Positions 45,476 through 54,063 of a stretch of DNA of 59,442 nucleotides are shown here, in pieces. The position numbers and the translations under genes were made by a program. The notes beneath the pieces are model-generated. The model ran no database searches. It was not told where the DNA came from and was given only the letters and a program-made list of their open reading frames with translations. Every line of letters starts with the position of its first letter. Positions within the stretch are counted from its first letter, which is position 1. The stretch comes from an uncultured Bacteroidales bacterium (GTDB lineage Bacteria; Bacteroidota; Bacteroidia; Bacteroidales; Bacteroidaceae), in the NCBI GenBank assembly GCA_902792555.1, contig CADAZW010000021.1:1-59442 (forward strand), given 5' to 3'.

Positions 45476-45661
45476 CCGTTAACCAATAACCGTTAACCAA
45501 TAACCGTTAACCGTTAACCAATAACCGTTAACCGTTAACCAATAAACAATAACCAATAACCGTTAACCGTTAACCAATAACCAATAACCGTTAACGGCCG
45601 TGAGTCTTAATCAATCGGGACCTCGCAATAAACCTCAAACCTCAAACCTCAAACCCCAAAC
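45471..45661. repeat. AACCGTT/AACCAAT and AAACCTC heptamer arrays
   Basis: About seventeen heptamers of AACCGTT and AACCAAT/AACAATA in mixed order (45471-45596), then AAACCTC x4 (45632-45661). This is the longest non-coding heptamer array in the window. Confidence 0.9.
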
Positions 45662-45667
45662 AGCACC

Positions 45668-47155
45668 GTGTCCAAGGAAAAGACAGCATACGTATGCACA
45701 GAGTGCGGCTACGACTCAGCCAAGTGGCTGGGCCGTTGCCCTAACTGCGGCGCATGGGACACCTTCAAGGAGGTACGGCTGGGCAAGGCACCCGTGGCAG
45801 CCCGCCAGTCTGCCGTAGGCTCCGCCGGCTCACGACAGGTGAGGCGCCTCAGCGAGATAGAGCATGGCAGCGAGCAGCGCATCGACACCCTCGACGGTGA
45901 GCTCAACCGAGTGCTGGGCGGCGGACTCGTCAAGGGCTCCCTCGTCCTGCTGGGCGGTGAGCCCGGCATAGGCAAGTCCACCCTACTGCTGCAGACCGTG
46001 CTGCGCATGACCGGCCTCCGCGTACTCTACGTAAGCGGCGAGGAGAGCGAGCAGCAAATCAAGATGAGGGCAGACCGCCTCCTCACTAATAACTCAAAAC
46101 TCCTAACTCCTAACTCCTCACTCCTAACTCCTAACTCCACACTCCTCACTCCCAACTCCTCACTCCTAACTCCTAACTCCACACTCCTAACTCCTAACTC
46201 CTCACTAACAATTCCTGACTCCCTGTTCATACTCTGCGAGACCTCGCTGGAGCGGATATACGAGCAGGCCGAGGCCATCAGTCCCGACCTGATAGTGATA
46301 GACTCCATACAGGCCATCTCCTCCGACCAGGGCGAGGCATTCCCAGGCTCGGTGACGCAAGTCAGGGACAGCGCCGTCAGCCTGCTACGATATGTCAAGG
46401 AGACCGGCAGGAGCGTCATCCTCGTGGGCCATATCACCAAGGAGGGCTCACTGGCAGGCCCCAAGGTGCTCGAGCATATCGTTGACACCGTCCTCCACTT
46501 CGAGGGCGACCGCCACTATATGTACCGCGTGCTCCGCGGCCTGAAGAACCGCTTCGGCTCCACCTCCGAGCTGGGCATCTACGAGATGCAGAGCGGCGGC
46601 CTCGTGGCAGTCAGCAACCCCTCCGAGATGCTCCTCAACCGCGTCAACGAGGGACTGAGCGGAGTGGCGGTGGCAGCCACCATGGAGGGCGCGCGACCAC
46701 TCATGATAGAGACACAGGCACTCGTCAGCTCCGCAGCCTACGGCAATGCCCAGCGCTCAGCCACCGGCTTCGACATACGGCGCCTCAACATGCTGCTGGC
46801 GGTGCTTGAGAAGCGCGCCGGCTTCAAGCTGGCACAGAAGGACGTATTCCTCAACATAGCCGGAGGCATCAAGGTCAGCGACCCCGCCATCGACCTCAGC
46901 GTCATCGTCAGCGTACTCTCCAGCACCTACGACCAGCCCGTCAGCCCCGGCACATGCATGGCCGGCGAGGTAGGCCTCAGCGGCGAGCTGCGCTCCGTAA
47001 CACGAATAGGGCAGCGAGTGAGCGAGGCACAGCGCCTCGGCTTCCGCCGAATAATAATACCCCAGTCCAACATGAAGGGACTATCCCCCGCCCCTGCCGG
47101 CATAGAGGTGATAGCCGCCGCCAAGGTGCAAGACGCACTGAAGGAAATGTTCTGA
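45668..47155 (+). CDS. radA: DNA repair protein RadA with heptapeptide insertion
   Basis: A 495-aa RadA, a DnaB-like helicase aiding recombination. It has the C4 zinc finger (CTECGYDSAKWLGRCPNCG), Walker A GGEPGIGKSTLLLQ, the KNRFGSTSELG motif, and the Lon-like C-terminal domain. Start is the GTG at 45668. Residues ~140-181 are (LLTPNSS/LLTPNST) heptapeptides encoded by AACTCCT-type heptamers and absent from the family; they explain the ~40 aa excess over the usual ~455. They lie between the GEESEQQI segment and SLFILCETSLE, so a surface loop is likely. The frame is intact on both sides. Confidence 0.94.
   Translation: MSKEKTAYVCTECGYDSAKWLGRCPNCGAWDTFKEVRLGKAPVAARQSAVGSAGSRQVRRLSEIEHGSEQRIDTLDGELNRVLGGGLVKGSLVLLGGEPGIGKSTLLLQTVLRMTGLRVLYVSGEESEQQIKMRADRLLTNNSKLLTPNSSLLTPNSTLLTPNSSLLTPNSTLLTPNSSLTIPDSLFILCETSLERIYEQAEAISPDLIVIDSIQAISSDQGEAFPGSVTQVRDSAVSLLRYVKETGRSVILVGHITKEGSLAGPKVLEHIVDTVLHFEGDRHYMYRVLRGLKNRFGSTSELGIYEMQSGGLVAVSNPSEMLLNRVNEGLSGVAVAATMEGARPLMIETQALVSSAAYGNAQRSATGFDIRRLNMLLAVLEKRAGFKLAQKDVFLNIAGGIKVSDPAIDLSVIVSVLSSTYDQPVSPGTCMAGEVGLSGELRSVTRIGQRVSEAQRLGFRRIIIPQSNMKGLSPAPAGIEVIAAAKVQDALKEMF
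46088..46207. repeat. AACTCCT heptamers inside radA
   Basis: About seventeen tandem units of AACTCCT, CACTCCT and CACACTC in frame within the coding region. Confidence 0.9.
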
Positions 47156-47159
47156 ATAA

Positions 47160-47352
47160 TTGAGAATTGATAATTGATAGTTGATAGTTGATAATTGATA
47201 GTTGATAGTTGATAATTGACAGTTGATAATTGATAGTTGACTGAGCGCGAAGCGCCGACTCTGCGACTAACTGAAAATTCCTAATTCCTAATTTCTCATT
47301 CCTAATTTCTCACGGCTTTGCGACTCTGCGGCTTTGCGACTTTGCGACTAAC
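47160..47352. repeat. GATAATT/GATAGTT heptamer array and related runs
   Basis: About ten heptamers (47163-47238), then GAGCGCGAAGCGCC, AATTCCT runs and GGCTTTGCGACT units before the CvfB-like gene. Confidence 0.8.
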
Positions 47353-47377
47353 TAAAAACTCCTCACTCCACAGGACT

Positions 47378-48214
47378 ATGAACGTAAAACTCGGCGACTA
47401 CAACACCCTGACCATCACCCGCTTCACCGACAGCGGAGCATACCTCGACGGCGACGGACTGGAGATACTGATGCCCAGGCGATATACCACCCCCGACATG
47501 CACCCCGGCGACGAGGTGAGAGTGTTTGTATACCTTGACCAGGAAAACCGCCCCGTAGCCACCACGGAGAAACCGCTGGCGAAAGTGGGACAGTTTGCAT
47601 GCCTCACAGTGGCATGGCGCAATAAGTACGGCGCATTCCTCGACTGGGGACTGATGAAGGACCTCTTCGTTCCATACAGCGAGCAGCGCACCAAGATGCA
47701 GCAGGGAGAGAAATACATAGTATATATCTACATCGACGAGCAGAGCGGACGCATCGTGGGCACAGCCAAGCTGGGCAGACATATCAGCGAGGACTGCAGC
47801 ACACTGCAACCCCACGATGAGGTGGAGGTGCTGGTGTACAAGCAGACAGAGATAGGATACAAAGCCATCATTCTGGGGCCTAACTGCGAGGGACTGCTAT
47901 ACCACAACGAGGTCTTCCAACCACTCAGCTACGGCGACAAACTCAAAGCCTACGTGAAGAAGGTGCGCCCCGACGGAAGGGTGGACCTCGTGCTGCAGAC
48001 CAGCGGCAGACAACACACAGAGGACTTCGCCGTAACGCTACTGCGCAGCCTGCAGGAGAAACCCAATCACTTTATCGCCCTCAACGACAATTCTGACCCC
48101 GAGGACATCTACGACTATTTCGGAGTAAGCAAGAAGACATTCAAGCGGGCCGTAGGCGCACTATACAAAGAGCACATCATCACCATCACCGACGACGGCC
48201 TGCGGCTGCTATAA
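47378..48214 (+). CDS. S1 RNA-binding protein, CvfB-like
   Basis: A 278-aa protein with S1-type beta-barrels in tandem (DYNTLTITRFTDSGAYLDGD; VAWRNKYGAFLDWGLMKDL; YGDKLKAYVKKVRPDGRVDL) and a C-terminal winged helix (YDYFGVSKKTFKRAVGALYK), the CvfB/YitL layout. It probably binds RNA or acts in post-transcriptional control. A longer frame begins at 47318, but that part lies in repeat sequence; the ATG at 47378 opens the conserved protein. Confidence 0.88.
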   Translation: MNVKLGDYNTLTITRFTDSGAYLDGDGLEILMPRRYTTPDMHPGDEVRVFVYLDQENRPVATTEKPLAKVGQFACLTVAWRNKYGAFLDWGLMKDLFVPYSEQRTKMQQGEKYIVYIYIDEQSGRIVGTAKLGRHISEDCSTLQPHDEVEVLVYKQTEIGYKAIILGPNCEGLLYHNEVFQPLSYGDKLKAYVKKVRPDGRVDLVLQTSGRQHTEDFAVTLLRSLQEKPNHFIALNDNSDPEDIYDYFGVSKKTFKRAVGALYKEHIITITDDGLRLL

Positions 48215-48274
48215 GGCCAACCAACCGACAAGGCACCCTAAAGACCCTAACCCAAAGCCCCCGGCAGACACCAA

Positions 48275-49075
48275 ATGAAAAAAATCATCTACGCCATAGC
48301 CATAGCCCTGCTCACCGCATGCGACATGGTGGAATATCACCCCTACGACGTCAGCATTGACGGGCCGACAAGGCTTACCCACACCAACTGCGCCCTGATA
48401 GAGCAGCAGTGCGCCGGCAAGGACACACTGCGCTTCGCACACCTCAGCGACACCCAGCGATTCTACGACGAGACCGAGAAAATCGTCAGGGACATCAACC
48501 GCCGCGACAGCATCGACTTCGTCATACATACCGGCGACATGACAGACTTCGGCCTGCCGAAGGAATATGTGTGGCAGCGCAGAATACTCAACACCCTCAA
48601 AATGCCGTACATCACCGCCATCGGCAACCATGACTGCCTGGGCTCCGGAGAAGCCGCTTACCACAAGATGTTTGGCGACGACAACTTCAGCCTCAACGCC
48701 TCGTTCCTGCACATCGTCAGCCTCAACACCAATGCCTACGAGTACGACTACTCAAAAAACATACCCGATTTCGCATTCATGAAGAAGGATGTGGCATCGC
48801 TGCCCGACAGCATAACATCCACCATCATTGCCATGCATGTAGCCCCGGGCATGTTTCTCTTCAACGACAACGTGGCCGACTATTTTAACCAGCAGTGCCT
48901 GCTATACCGCGACCTGCGTTTCTGCGTCTGCGGCCATGACCACGTGTTTGAGGTGATGCATCCCTTCGGCGAGGACGGCACCACCTATATACAATGCGAC
49001 GACGCCAAGTCCTGCAGCTACATTATCTATACCGTCACACGCAATTCCTACTCCTATGAAGTTGTGCAGCTCTAA
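48275..49075 (+). CDS. Exported metallophosphoesterase, probable lipoprotein
   Basis: A 266-aa calcineurin-like phosphoesterase. The first 17 residues (MKKIIYAIAIALLTACD) form a lipoprotein signal with the Cys at 16. Metal motifs are HLSDTQRF, IHTGDMTDFG, AIGNHD, AMHVAPG and CGHDH. The usual SDxH is SDTQ, so one ligand is Gln, as in some exported members. The substrate is unknown. Its end overlaps the next gene by 20 bp. Confidence 0.85.
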   Translation: MKKIIYAIAIALLTACDMVEYHPYDVSIDGPTRLTHTNCALIEQQCAGKDTLRFAHLSDTQRFYDETEKIVRDINRRDSIDFVIHTGDMTDFGLPKEYVWQRRILNTLKMPYITAIGNHDCLGSGEAAYHKMFGDDNFSLNASFLHIVSLNTNAYEYDYSKNIPDFAFMKKDVASLPDSITSTIIAMHVAPGMFLFNDNVADYFNQQCLLYRDLRFCVCGHDHVFEVMHPFGEDGTTYIQCDDAKSCSYIIYTVTRNSYSYEVVQL

Positions 49076-49751
49076 GATAATCACTGCCCTTATAGCAGCA
49101 GCCTCACTCTGCCTGCCTTCGTCTGCCGAGCAGGCCGAGCAAGCCGACAAAGTCAGGACCAAGCCCCCCAAAGGCTCGCCTGAATACTATGAATACCGCA
49201 TGGAACGGTACAACCAATTCTGGCGCAGCCTTATTCCCAATCAGGCCCGCGTGCAGTATGCAGGCTCTGTCGGCGCTGCAAACATAGGCCTCGGATGGCA
49301 CTACGGCGGCCGCGACAAGCGATTGTGGGAAACAGATTTCATGTTCGGCTTTGTGCCTAAGAGCAGCGCGCCAGAAGCACACCTCACCTTTACCATCAGG
49401 CAGAGCTATATCCCCTTCCGCCTTCGCATGACAGACTGGCTGGCATACGAGCCACTGTCCACCGGACTGATATTCAACACTATCTTCGGCGAGCAGTTCT
49501 GGGTTAACGAACCCTCACGCTACCCCAACAAATACTACGGCTTCTCCTCTGCCGTTCGCTTCCATGCCTTCCTTGGCCAGCGACTGCGTTACGAGATTCC
49601 GCAGCGCAAACGAAAGTTCGTGAAAGCAATATCCTTCTGCTACGAGCTCTCCGCCTCCGACCTCTACCTCGTATCCTACATCCCAAACAAGAATATCTCC
49701 CTCCGCGACATCCTCTCCCTATCTGTCGGAGTGAAAGTCGATGCCTTTTAG
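49056..49751 (+). CDS. Exported protein, probable outer-membrane-associated
   Basis: A 231-aa protein with a signal peptide (cleavage likely after PSSA, about residue 24). The mature part alternates aromatic and polar residues (YAGSVGAANIGLGWHYGG, FMFGFVP, YGFSSAVRFHAFLGQRLRYE) and ends in Phe, as beta-barrel proteins do. No family is recognised. The 20-bp overlap with the phosphoesterase gene suggests joint expression. Confidence 0.7.
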   Translation: MKLCSSKIITALIAAASLCLPSSAEQAEQADKVRTKPPKGSPEYYEYRMERYNQFWRSLIPNQARVQYAGSVGAANIGLGWHYGGRDKRLWETDFMFGFVPKSSAPEAHLTFTIRQSYIPFRLRMTDWLAYEPLSTGLIFNTIFGEQFWVNEPSRYPNKYYGFSSAVRFHAFLGQRLRYEIPQRKRKFVKAISFCYELSASDLYLVSYIPNKNISLRDILSLSVGVKVDAF

Positions 49752-49780
49752 ATGGCATCCCTGCATATATCCAAACGATG

Positions 49781-49812
49781 TCAGAGGCTCAACCTAACGG
49801 CTGAGCCTCTGA
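49781..49812 (+). terminator. Terminator after the exported-protein pair
   Basis: TCAGAGGCTCA (49781-49791) pairs with TGAGCCTCTGA (49802-49812) around a 10-nt loop. Confidence 0.75.
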
Positions 49813-49817
49813 TTTGC

Positions 49818-50048
49818 TGTGTGACCCGCTTGGGGTTGCCGCTTCGCTCTCGCAGTTCTTAATGTCAGACCGCGCAAGCGCGACCACTGACCAACAGCTC
49901 GCGACCCGCTTGGAGTTGCCGCTTCGCTCTCGCTGTTCTTTATGTCAGACCGCGCAAGTGCGACCACCGACCAACAGCTCGCGACCACAAGAGTATCACA
50001 AAAAAAGAAGGCTATCAATGCCCTCTTTTGTGTGACCCGCTTGGGGTT
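49818..50048. repeat. Partial tRNA-Lys duplication and 80-bp tandem repeat
   Basis: TGTGTGACCCGCTTGGGGTT occurs at 49818-49837 and again at 50029-50048, where it is the 3' end of tRNA-Lys. Between them an 80-bp unit is tandemly duplicated (49821-49900, 49901-49980; a handful of mismatches) and carries GC-hairpin-family text (TTGCCGCTTCGCTCTCGC, GACCGCGCAAGCGCGACC). Confidence 0.85.
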
Positions 50049-50105
50049 CGAACCCAAGACCCCATCCTTAAAAGGGATGTGCTCTACCAGCTGAGCTAGC
50101 GAGTC
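50033..50105 (-). tRNA. tRNA-Lys (TTT)
   Basis: The minus strand begins GACTCGC and closes with GCGGGTC (seven acceptor pairs, one G-T), has D-arm GCTCAGCTGGTAGAGC, anticodon arm CATCC-CTTTTAA-GGATG with TTT, and T-arm CTTGGGTTCGAACCCCAAG. The discriminator is A; no CCA is encoded. 73 nt. Confidence 0.97.
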
Positions 50106-50156
50106 TACCTGTAGCAATTTATCGATGCAGAAGACCCCGCATCTCAATTGCGAGTG

Positions 50157-50188
50157 CAAAAGTAGGTGTTTTTTCGTACACTGCCAAA
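50157..50188 (-). promoter_or_regulatory. Promoter of tRNA-Lys
   Basis: Minus strand: TTTG (50188-50185), 20 bp, TACTTTTG (50164-50157); full consensus, about 52 bp before the tRNA. Confidence 0.7.
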
Positions 50189-50234
50189 AGATTAAGGCGT
50201 TTTTTTACCTCTGCGCACTAATAGCATACTCAAC

Positions 50235-50268
50235 TTTGCCACAGGATGGAAAAGTTTTTGTACTTTTG
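50235..50268 (+). promoter_or_regulatory. Promoter of the BadF-type kinase gene
   Basis: TTTG (50235-50238), 22 bp, TACTTTTG (50261-50268). The implied leader of about 190 nt contains a GC-hairpin element (50328-50447). Confidence 0.55.
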
Positions 50269-50467
50269 CCGGGAAAGAAGAGCTGCCTTCTCCGAAGCAC
50301 CCCTTATTCCCCATAAGACAAAGACTCCGAAGGCATCACGCTGCTTGCCAGCGATTGCGCCAACGCCACAGGCCGGCATAAAAAAAGCAACAAGGGCAAA
50401 GCGACAATGCCGAAGCAGTGGCGTCGCTAAGCGGCAGCTCTTCAACTCTCACAGAAACATTCCCACC

Positions 50468-51328
50468 ATGATACTCATTACCGACAGCGGAAGCACTAAG
50501 GCCGACTGGGCGCTTATAGACCACGGGTGCTGCGTGAGCAGAATACAGACCTGCGGATTTAATCCCTATATGCAGACAACAGACGACATGGCCTGCAAGC
50601 TCAAGGACTCGGCACTGCAAAAAATTACTGACAGGGGAATAAACCATCTGTGGTTCTATGGGGCAGGGTGTACGCCCGGCGACAAGAGCGACAGCGTAGC
50701 CACGGCCCTGAAGGCTGTATTCGGCACAGAGTGCAAGATTGAAGTCCTCTCCGACATGGTGGGAGCAGCCCGCGCCCTATGCCAGCACAGCGAGGGGATA
50801 GCATGCATACTCGGCACAGGCAGCAACTCATGCCTCTACAACGGCCGCGAGATTGTGGCTAACGTGCCGCCGCTGGGATTCATTCTCGGCGATGAGGGAA
50901 GCGGTGCCTATCTGGGCAAACTGCTGGTGGGCAACGTGCTGAAAGGACAAATGGCACAAGAAGTTGCCAGCCGCTTCTTTGAGGAAGTAGGCATGGACTC
51001 TGCCGACATAATCAACCGCGTCTACCGCCAGCCCTTTCCTAACCGATGGCTCGCCTCACTGGCGCCGTTCATACACCGCAACCTCGACCATAAAGACATA
51101 AGAAACATGGTCGGCAGCGCATTCACAGCCTTTTTCCAACGCAATGTGACCAACTACAATCGCCCCGACCTGCCGGTAAACTGCGTGGGCTCCATCGCCC
51201 ACTACTACAGGGAAATAATAGTAGAGGCCGCCACCAGCCTGGGCTTAACCATAGGCACAATAATGCAAAGCCCCATAGAGGGACTGATAGAATACCACAA
51301 GGACGCCAGTGGCGAGACAGGAAACTGA
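50468..51328 (+). CDS. BadF/BadG-type kinase, probably N-acetylglucosamine kinase
   Basis: A 286-aa ASKHA-fold protein. Phosphate-1 loop ITDSGSTKADWALI, phosphate-2 CILGTGSNSCLYNG and the adjoining GDEGSGAYLGK are clear. Family members phosphorylate GlcNAc-type sugars in amino-sugar recycling. The frame is open far upstream, but that part is promoter and repeat; the ATG at 50468 begins the family core. Confidence 0.88.
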   Translation: MILITDSGSTKADWALIDHGCCVSRIQTCGFNPYMQTTDDMACKLKDSALQKITDRGINHLWFYGAGCTPGDKSDSVATALKAVFGTECKIEVLSDMVGAARALCQHSEGIACILGTGSNSCLYNGREIVANVPPLGFILGDEGSGAYLGKLLVGNVLKGQMAQEVASRFFEEVGMDSADIINRVYRQPFPNRWLASLAPFIHRNLDHKDIRNMVGSAFTAFFQRNVTNYNRPDLPVNCVGSIAHYYREIIVEAATSLGLTIGTIMQSPIEGLIEYHKDASGETGN

Positions 51329-51410
51329 ATGACAGAGGGCTGAAAGGCAAATCTCAGTCTTTACAGGCATCTGTTTATACAATTACAATACGGAATCTGA
51401 GCGATAAGAT

Positions 51411-52490
51411 ATGGATACTATTATTAATACCAATATTATATATACACGCGAAGCAACAGATCTCCTGAAGACGCTGATTGCCATTCCCTCGTTAAGCCGC
51501 AATGAGGGAGATGCTGCCGATGCCTTGGCCAAATTCCTGACCGCCAATGGCATAGCCCATGAGCGGATTGGCAACAATATTGTATGCAAAGCCCCAGAAT
51601 TTCATGCCGACCGCCCCACCCTGCTGCTCAATGCCCACATTGATACCGTACGCCCTGCCGATGGCTGGACACGGTCCCCATTTGAGCCTGCACTAGAGGG
51701 TGATCGCCTGTATGGCCTAGGCAGCAACGACTGCGGCGGCGGACTAGTAAGCCTATTGCAGGCTTTCCGCATCCTCACCAAGAAAGAGCAACCCTACAAC
51801 CTCGTATATGCCGTGTCGGCAGAGGAGGAAGTGTCGGGAGCAAACGGATTCTCTCTCATGCTGCCTCGTCTGCCCAAGGTTGAAGTGGCCATAGTGGGCG
51901 AACCGACAGGTATGCAGCCTGCCGTGGCAGAGAAGGGGCTGATGGTAGTTGACGTGGCAGTAAGCGGACAAGCCGGCCATGCTGCACGCAACGAAGGCAT
52001 CAACGCAATATATAAGGCTATAGACCAGATACAATGGCTGCGCAACTACCACTTCCCCAAGGTGTCTCCCACCCTGGGCGAGGTAAAGATGACCACCACA
52101 ATAATAAACGCCGGCACACTCCACAACTGTGTGCCTGACCGCTGCAACTATACCATCGATATTCGCACCACCGACTGCTATACCAACCAGGAAGTACTCG
52201 ATTTCCTCACCGCTCAGCTTGACGCAGAGGTAAAGGCCCGCTCAACGCGACTTGGCTCCTCACACATCAGCGAGAAGCACCCTCTCATCAAACGCTGCAA
52301 AGAGCTTGGCCTAAGTCCTTTCGGCTCTCCCACACTCAGCGACCAGGCTCTTATGCCATGGCCCTCACTGAAACTTGGACCTGGCGAGTCTGCCCGATCT
52401 CACAGCGCTGACGAATTCATAACCGTCACCGAGATAAACGACGCCATCAACACCTATGTAACACTGCTTGACGGCCTGCAAATAAAATAG
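51411..52490 (+). CDS. M20 deacylase, ArgE-like
   Basis: A 359-aa zinc metallopeptidase-fold hydrolase. Motifs: LNAHIDTVRP (first His and Asp), GSNDCGGG (bridging Asp), SAEEEVSG (catalytic Glu-Glu) and LGPGESARSHSADEFI (last His). It fits N-acetylornithine or N-succinylcitrulline deacylase of arginine synthesis in Bacteroidetes, but other arg genes are absent nearby, so the substrate is not fixed. Confidence 0.88.
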   Translation: MDTIINTNIIYTREATDLLKTLIAIPSLSRNEGDAADALAKFLTANGIAHERIGNNIVCKAPEFHADRPTLLLNAHIDTVRPADGWTRSPFEPALEGDRLYGLGSNDCGGGLVSLLQAFRILTKKEQPYNLVYAVSAEEEVSGANGFSLMLPRLPKVEVAIVGEPTGMQPAVAEKGLMVVDVAVSGQAGHAARNEGINAIYKAIDQIQWLRNYHFPKVSPTLGEVKMTTTIINAGTLHNCVPDRCNYTIDIRTTDCYTNQEVLDFLTAQLDAEVKARSTRLGSSHISEKHPLIKRCKELGLSPFGSPTLSDQALMPWPSLKLGPGESARSHSADEFITVTEINDAINTYVTLLDGLQIK

Positions 52491-52502
52491 CAATGATATA
52501 GA

Positions 52503-52571
52503 ATGTTGGCACTGGCAATTGTGGTTCCGGTCGTGGTGTGGATCATCCGCATAATATCTGTGAGCCGTTAG
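52503..52571 (+). CDS. Possible small membrane peptide (22 aa)
   Basis: A short frame just after the M20 gene encodes MLALAIVVPVVVWIIRIISV and then SR. It would span the membrane once. No convincing ribosome site is visible; conservation would decide whether it is real. Confidence 0.25.
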   Translation: MLALAIVVPVVVWIIRIISVSR

Positions 52572-52737
52572 TTATATAATTTTAGTTTCACACGCCCGCA
52601 TTTTCTTTGGTTGCTCTCATACCCCCACCTAACGGGGCAGGGCACCCTTTACTAACAGCAACAACGGCAACACTGGAAAAAGCATAATCAACGAACATAC
52701 AGAAAAAGACAGATAAAGAAACGCAACCTCCTCCGAC

Positions 52738-53256
52738 TCACTTAGAGGACTGAAAACTCTCATAGGTGCCATCATCAAAAAAGACTCGAATCTCTTTTAT
52801 CTTGCGAGTTTTGAAGTCAAAATCTTTCGCAGTCATTAAGGGCATAGCTTGCGTGGTTTGCGGAGTGCTAACAAAGTCATGCGCTCCACCTATGGGAGGT
52901 CTCTGAGAAGAGGACATCCTGGGCGCACCGAAAGGCAGCACATCATCACTCGACTGTTCAGGTTGGTTAAACAAGCTGGCCTCACCTCCGTCATGTTGAC
53001 TCCTGTCATCAATGGTGGGGTGGGAGGAGGATGATTCCTCTGAACTCTCTACATACATGTCACCTTCTCCAAACATGAGCCAATAGAGATTGATCTCTGG
53101 AAACGCCTTATGAATTCCAAGGACATAATTGTTGGTCGGTTGGGTGCGACCAGAATAAACACTCGATAAAGATCCCGGAGCCACACCTATCGCTTTTGCA
53201 AAATCTTGCTGTGACATTTTGGTCGTTGACTGGATAGTTTTGATACGTTCTTTCAT
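52738..53256 (-). CDS. XRE-family HTH transcription regulator
   Basis: A 172-aa protein. Residues ~1-60 form a Cro/CI-type helix-turn-helix (STTKMSQQDFAKAIGVAPGS, LSSVYSGRTQPTNNYVLGIH). A Ser/Gln/Asp-rich linker follows, and the end (KIKEIRVFFDDGTYESFQSS) is a short beta-type tail. Phage-repressor-like layout without a peptidase domain. An 8-bp palindrome between promoter and ATG suggests self-repression. Confidence 0.85.
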   Translation of the reverse strand: MKERIKTIQSTTKMSQQDFAKAIGVAPGSLSSVYSGRTQPTNNYVLGIHKAFPEINLYWLMFGEGDMYVESSEESSSSHPTIDDRSQHDGGEASLFNQPEQSSDDVLPFGAPRMSSSQRPPIGGAHDFVSTPQTTQAMPLMTAKDFDFKTRKIKEIRVFFDDGTYESFQSSK

Positions 53257-53276
53257 AGTTCAATTTTTAAGAGGCT

Positions 53277-53298
53277 CCCAAAAACGTCTATTTTTGGG
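53277..53298. promoter_or_regulatory. Palindromic operator candidate of the XRE gene
   Basis: CCCAAAAA (53277-53284), 6-bp spacer, TTTTTGGG (53291-53298), lying between the -7 box and the start codon of the regulator. Confidence 0.55.
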
Positions 53299-53314
53299 TG
53301 AATTTTTCAGTTTG

Positions 53315-53345
53315 CAAAGTTAAAACAAAGATTTGAAACTGCAAA
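53315..53345 (-). promoter_or_regulatory. Promoter of the XRE gene
   Basis: Minus strand: TTTG (53345-53342), 19 bp, TAACTTTG (53322-53315); full consensus. Confidence 0.65.
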
Positions 53346-53980
53346 GCCATTTTGATTTTGATTTTGATTTGTCACTGATTCTGTTTTGCAAATTTGAATT
53401 TGGATTTTAGATTGCGTTTTATACTCTAAACCTCATTTTGATATCTAAATAGGCGCCACAGGCTAAAAATAGCACACGCAGCTTTGGTTTATTTTGATTT
53501 CGTAACTTATTGGCGTATATGCAGCTACAATAGGAAGAAATTGCTCGCATGGGACTATTATTGCGAAATATCCACGCACCAGGGGAAAATGCTTGCTGCG
53601 CAGGTTAAACATGTATTCTAAAAGCGCTGATTTATAGCTTTATACGTATAATTGAAGTTTGTTTTAGCATTCGGCTTTGGATTTCAAAAGCGGGATATTT
53701 GCGTTTGGAAATGTGCTGATTTTGGTTTTTGAGTTAGTACCTGGGTGGCGACAGCGTCGTCCTCTTGTGTTTTGGTTTTGGTATTTGTTTTCGGTTTGCA
53801 AATCCGAATTCAAAATTGAGAATTGTTAAAAATTGTATTTCGAAATTTCCGCAATCGCAAAAGACGAAATTTTCGGATTTTTGCAGCGAACCCAGACAAT
53901 CTGCGAGGGCGAAAAATCTGAGCAAATCTCAGGCGATGGAAAAGGGACTTTTTCCCTCTCCCCCACTACGAAAAACGGCA
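53346..53980. other. Gene-free AT-rich spacer
   Basis: About 630 bp without a convincing gene. It has GATTTT runs and many TTTG-rich phrases on both strands. Two short frames here lack coding character. Confidence 0.5.
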
Positions 53981-54024
53981 AAAAAACGTGTCAGGATTTT
54001 CTATGATTCTAGAAAATCCTGACG
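53981..54024 (-). terminator. Terminator of holA
   Basis: GTCAGGATTTTCTA (53991-54004) and TAGAAAATCCTGAC (54011-54024) form a perfect 14-bp stem with a 6-nt loop; on the minus strand it is followed by ACG and a run of T. Confidence 0.8.
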
Positions 54025-54063
54025 CTATTTTTGCTCAAAATTGGCAAAATAGAGAGAGCTTGA

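Noticed and set aside
49821..49980. 80-bp tandem repeat as a second CRISPR array
   Set aside because: Only two units and they match over the full length, leaving no spacer.
53734..54022. Short frames on both strands in the long spacer before holA
   Set aside because: Low-complexity Phe/Lys/Asn-rich translations, no start signals, and they overlap the holA terminator.
53991..54024. dif-like recombination site
   Set aside because: The 14-bp arms with a 6-nt centre and a following T-run on the minus strand fit a terminator better.
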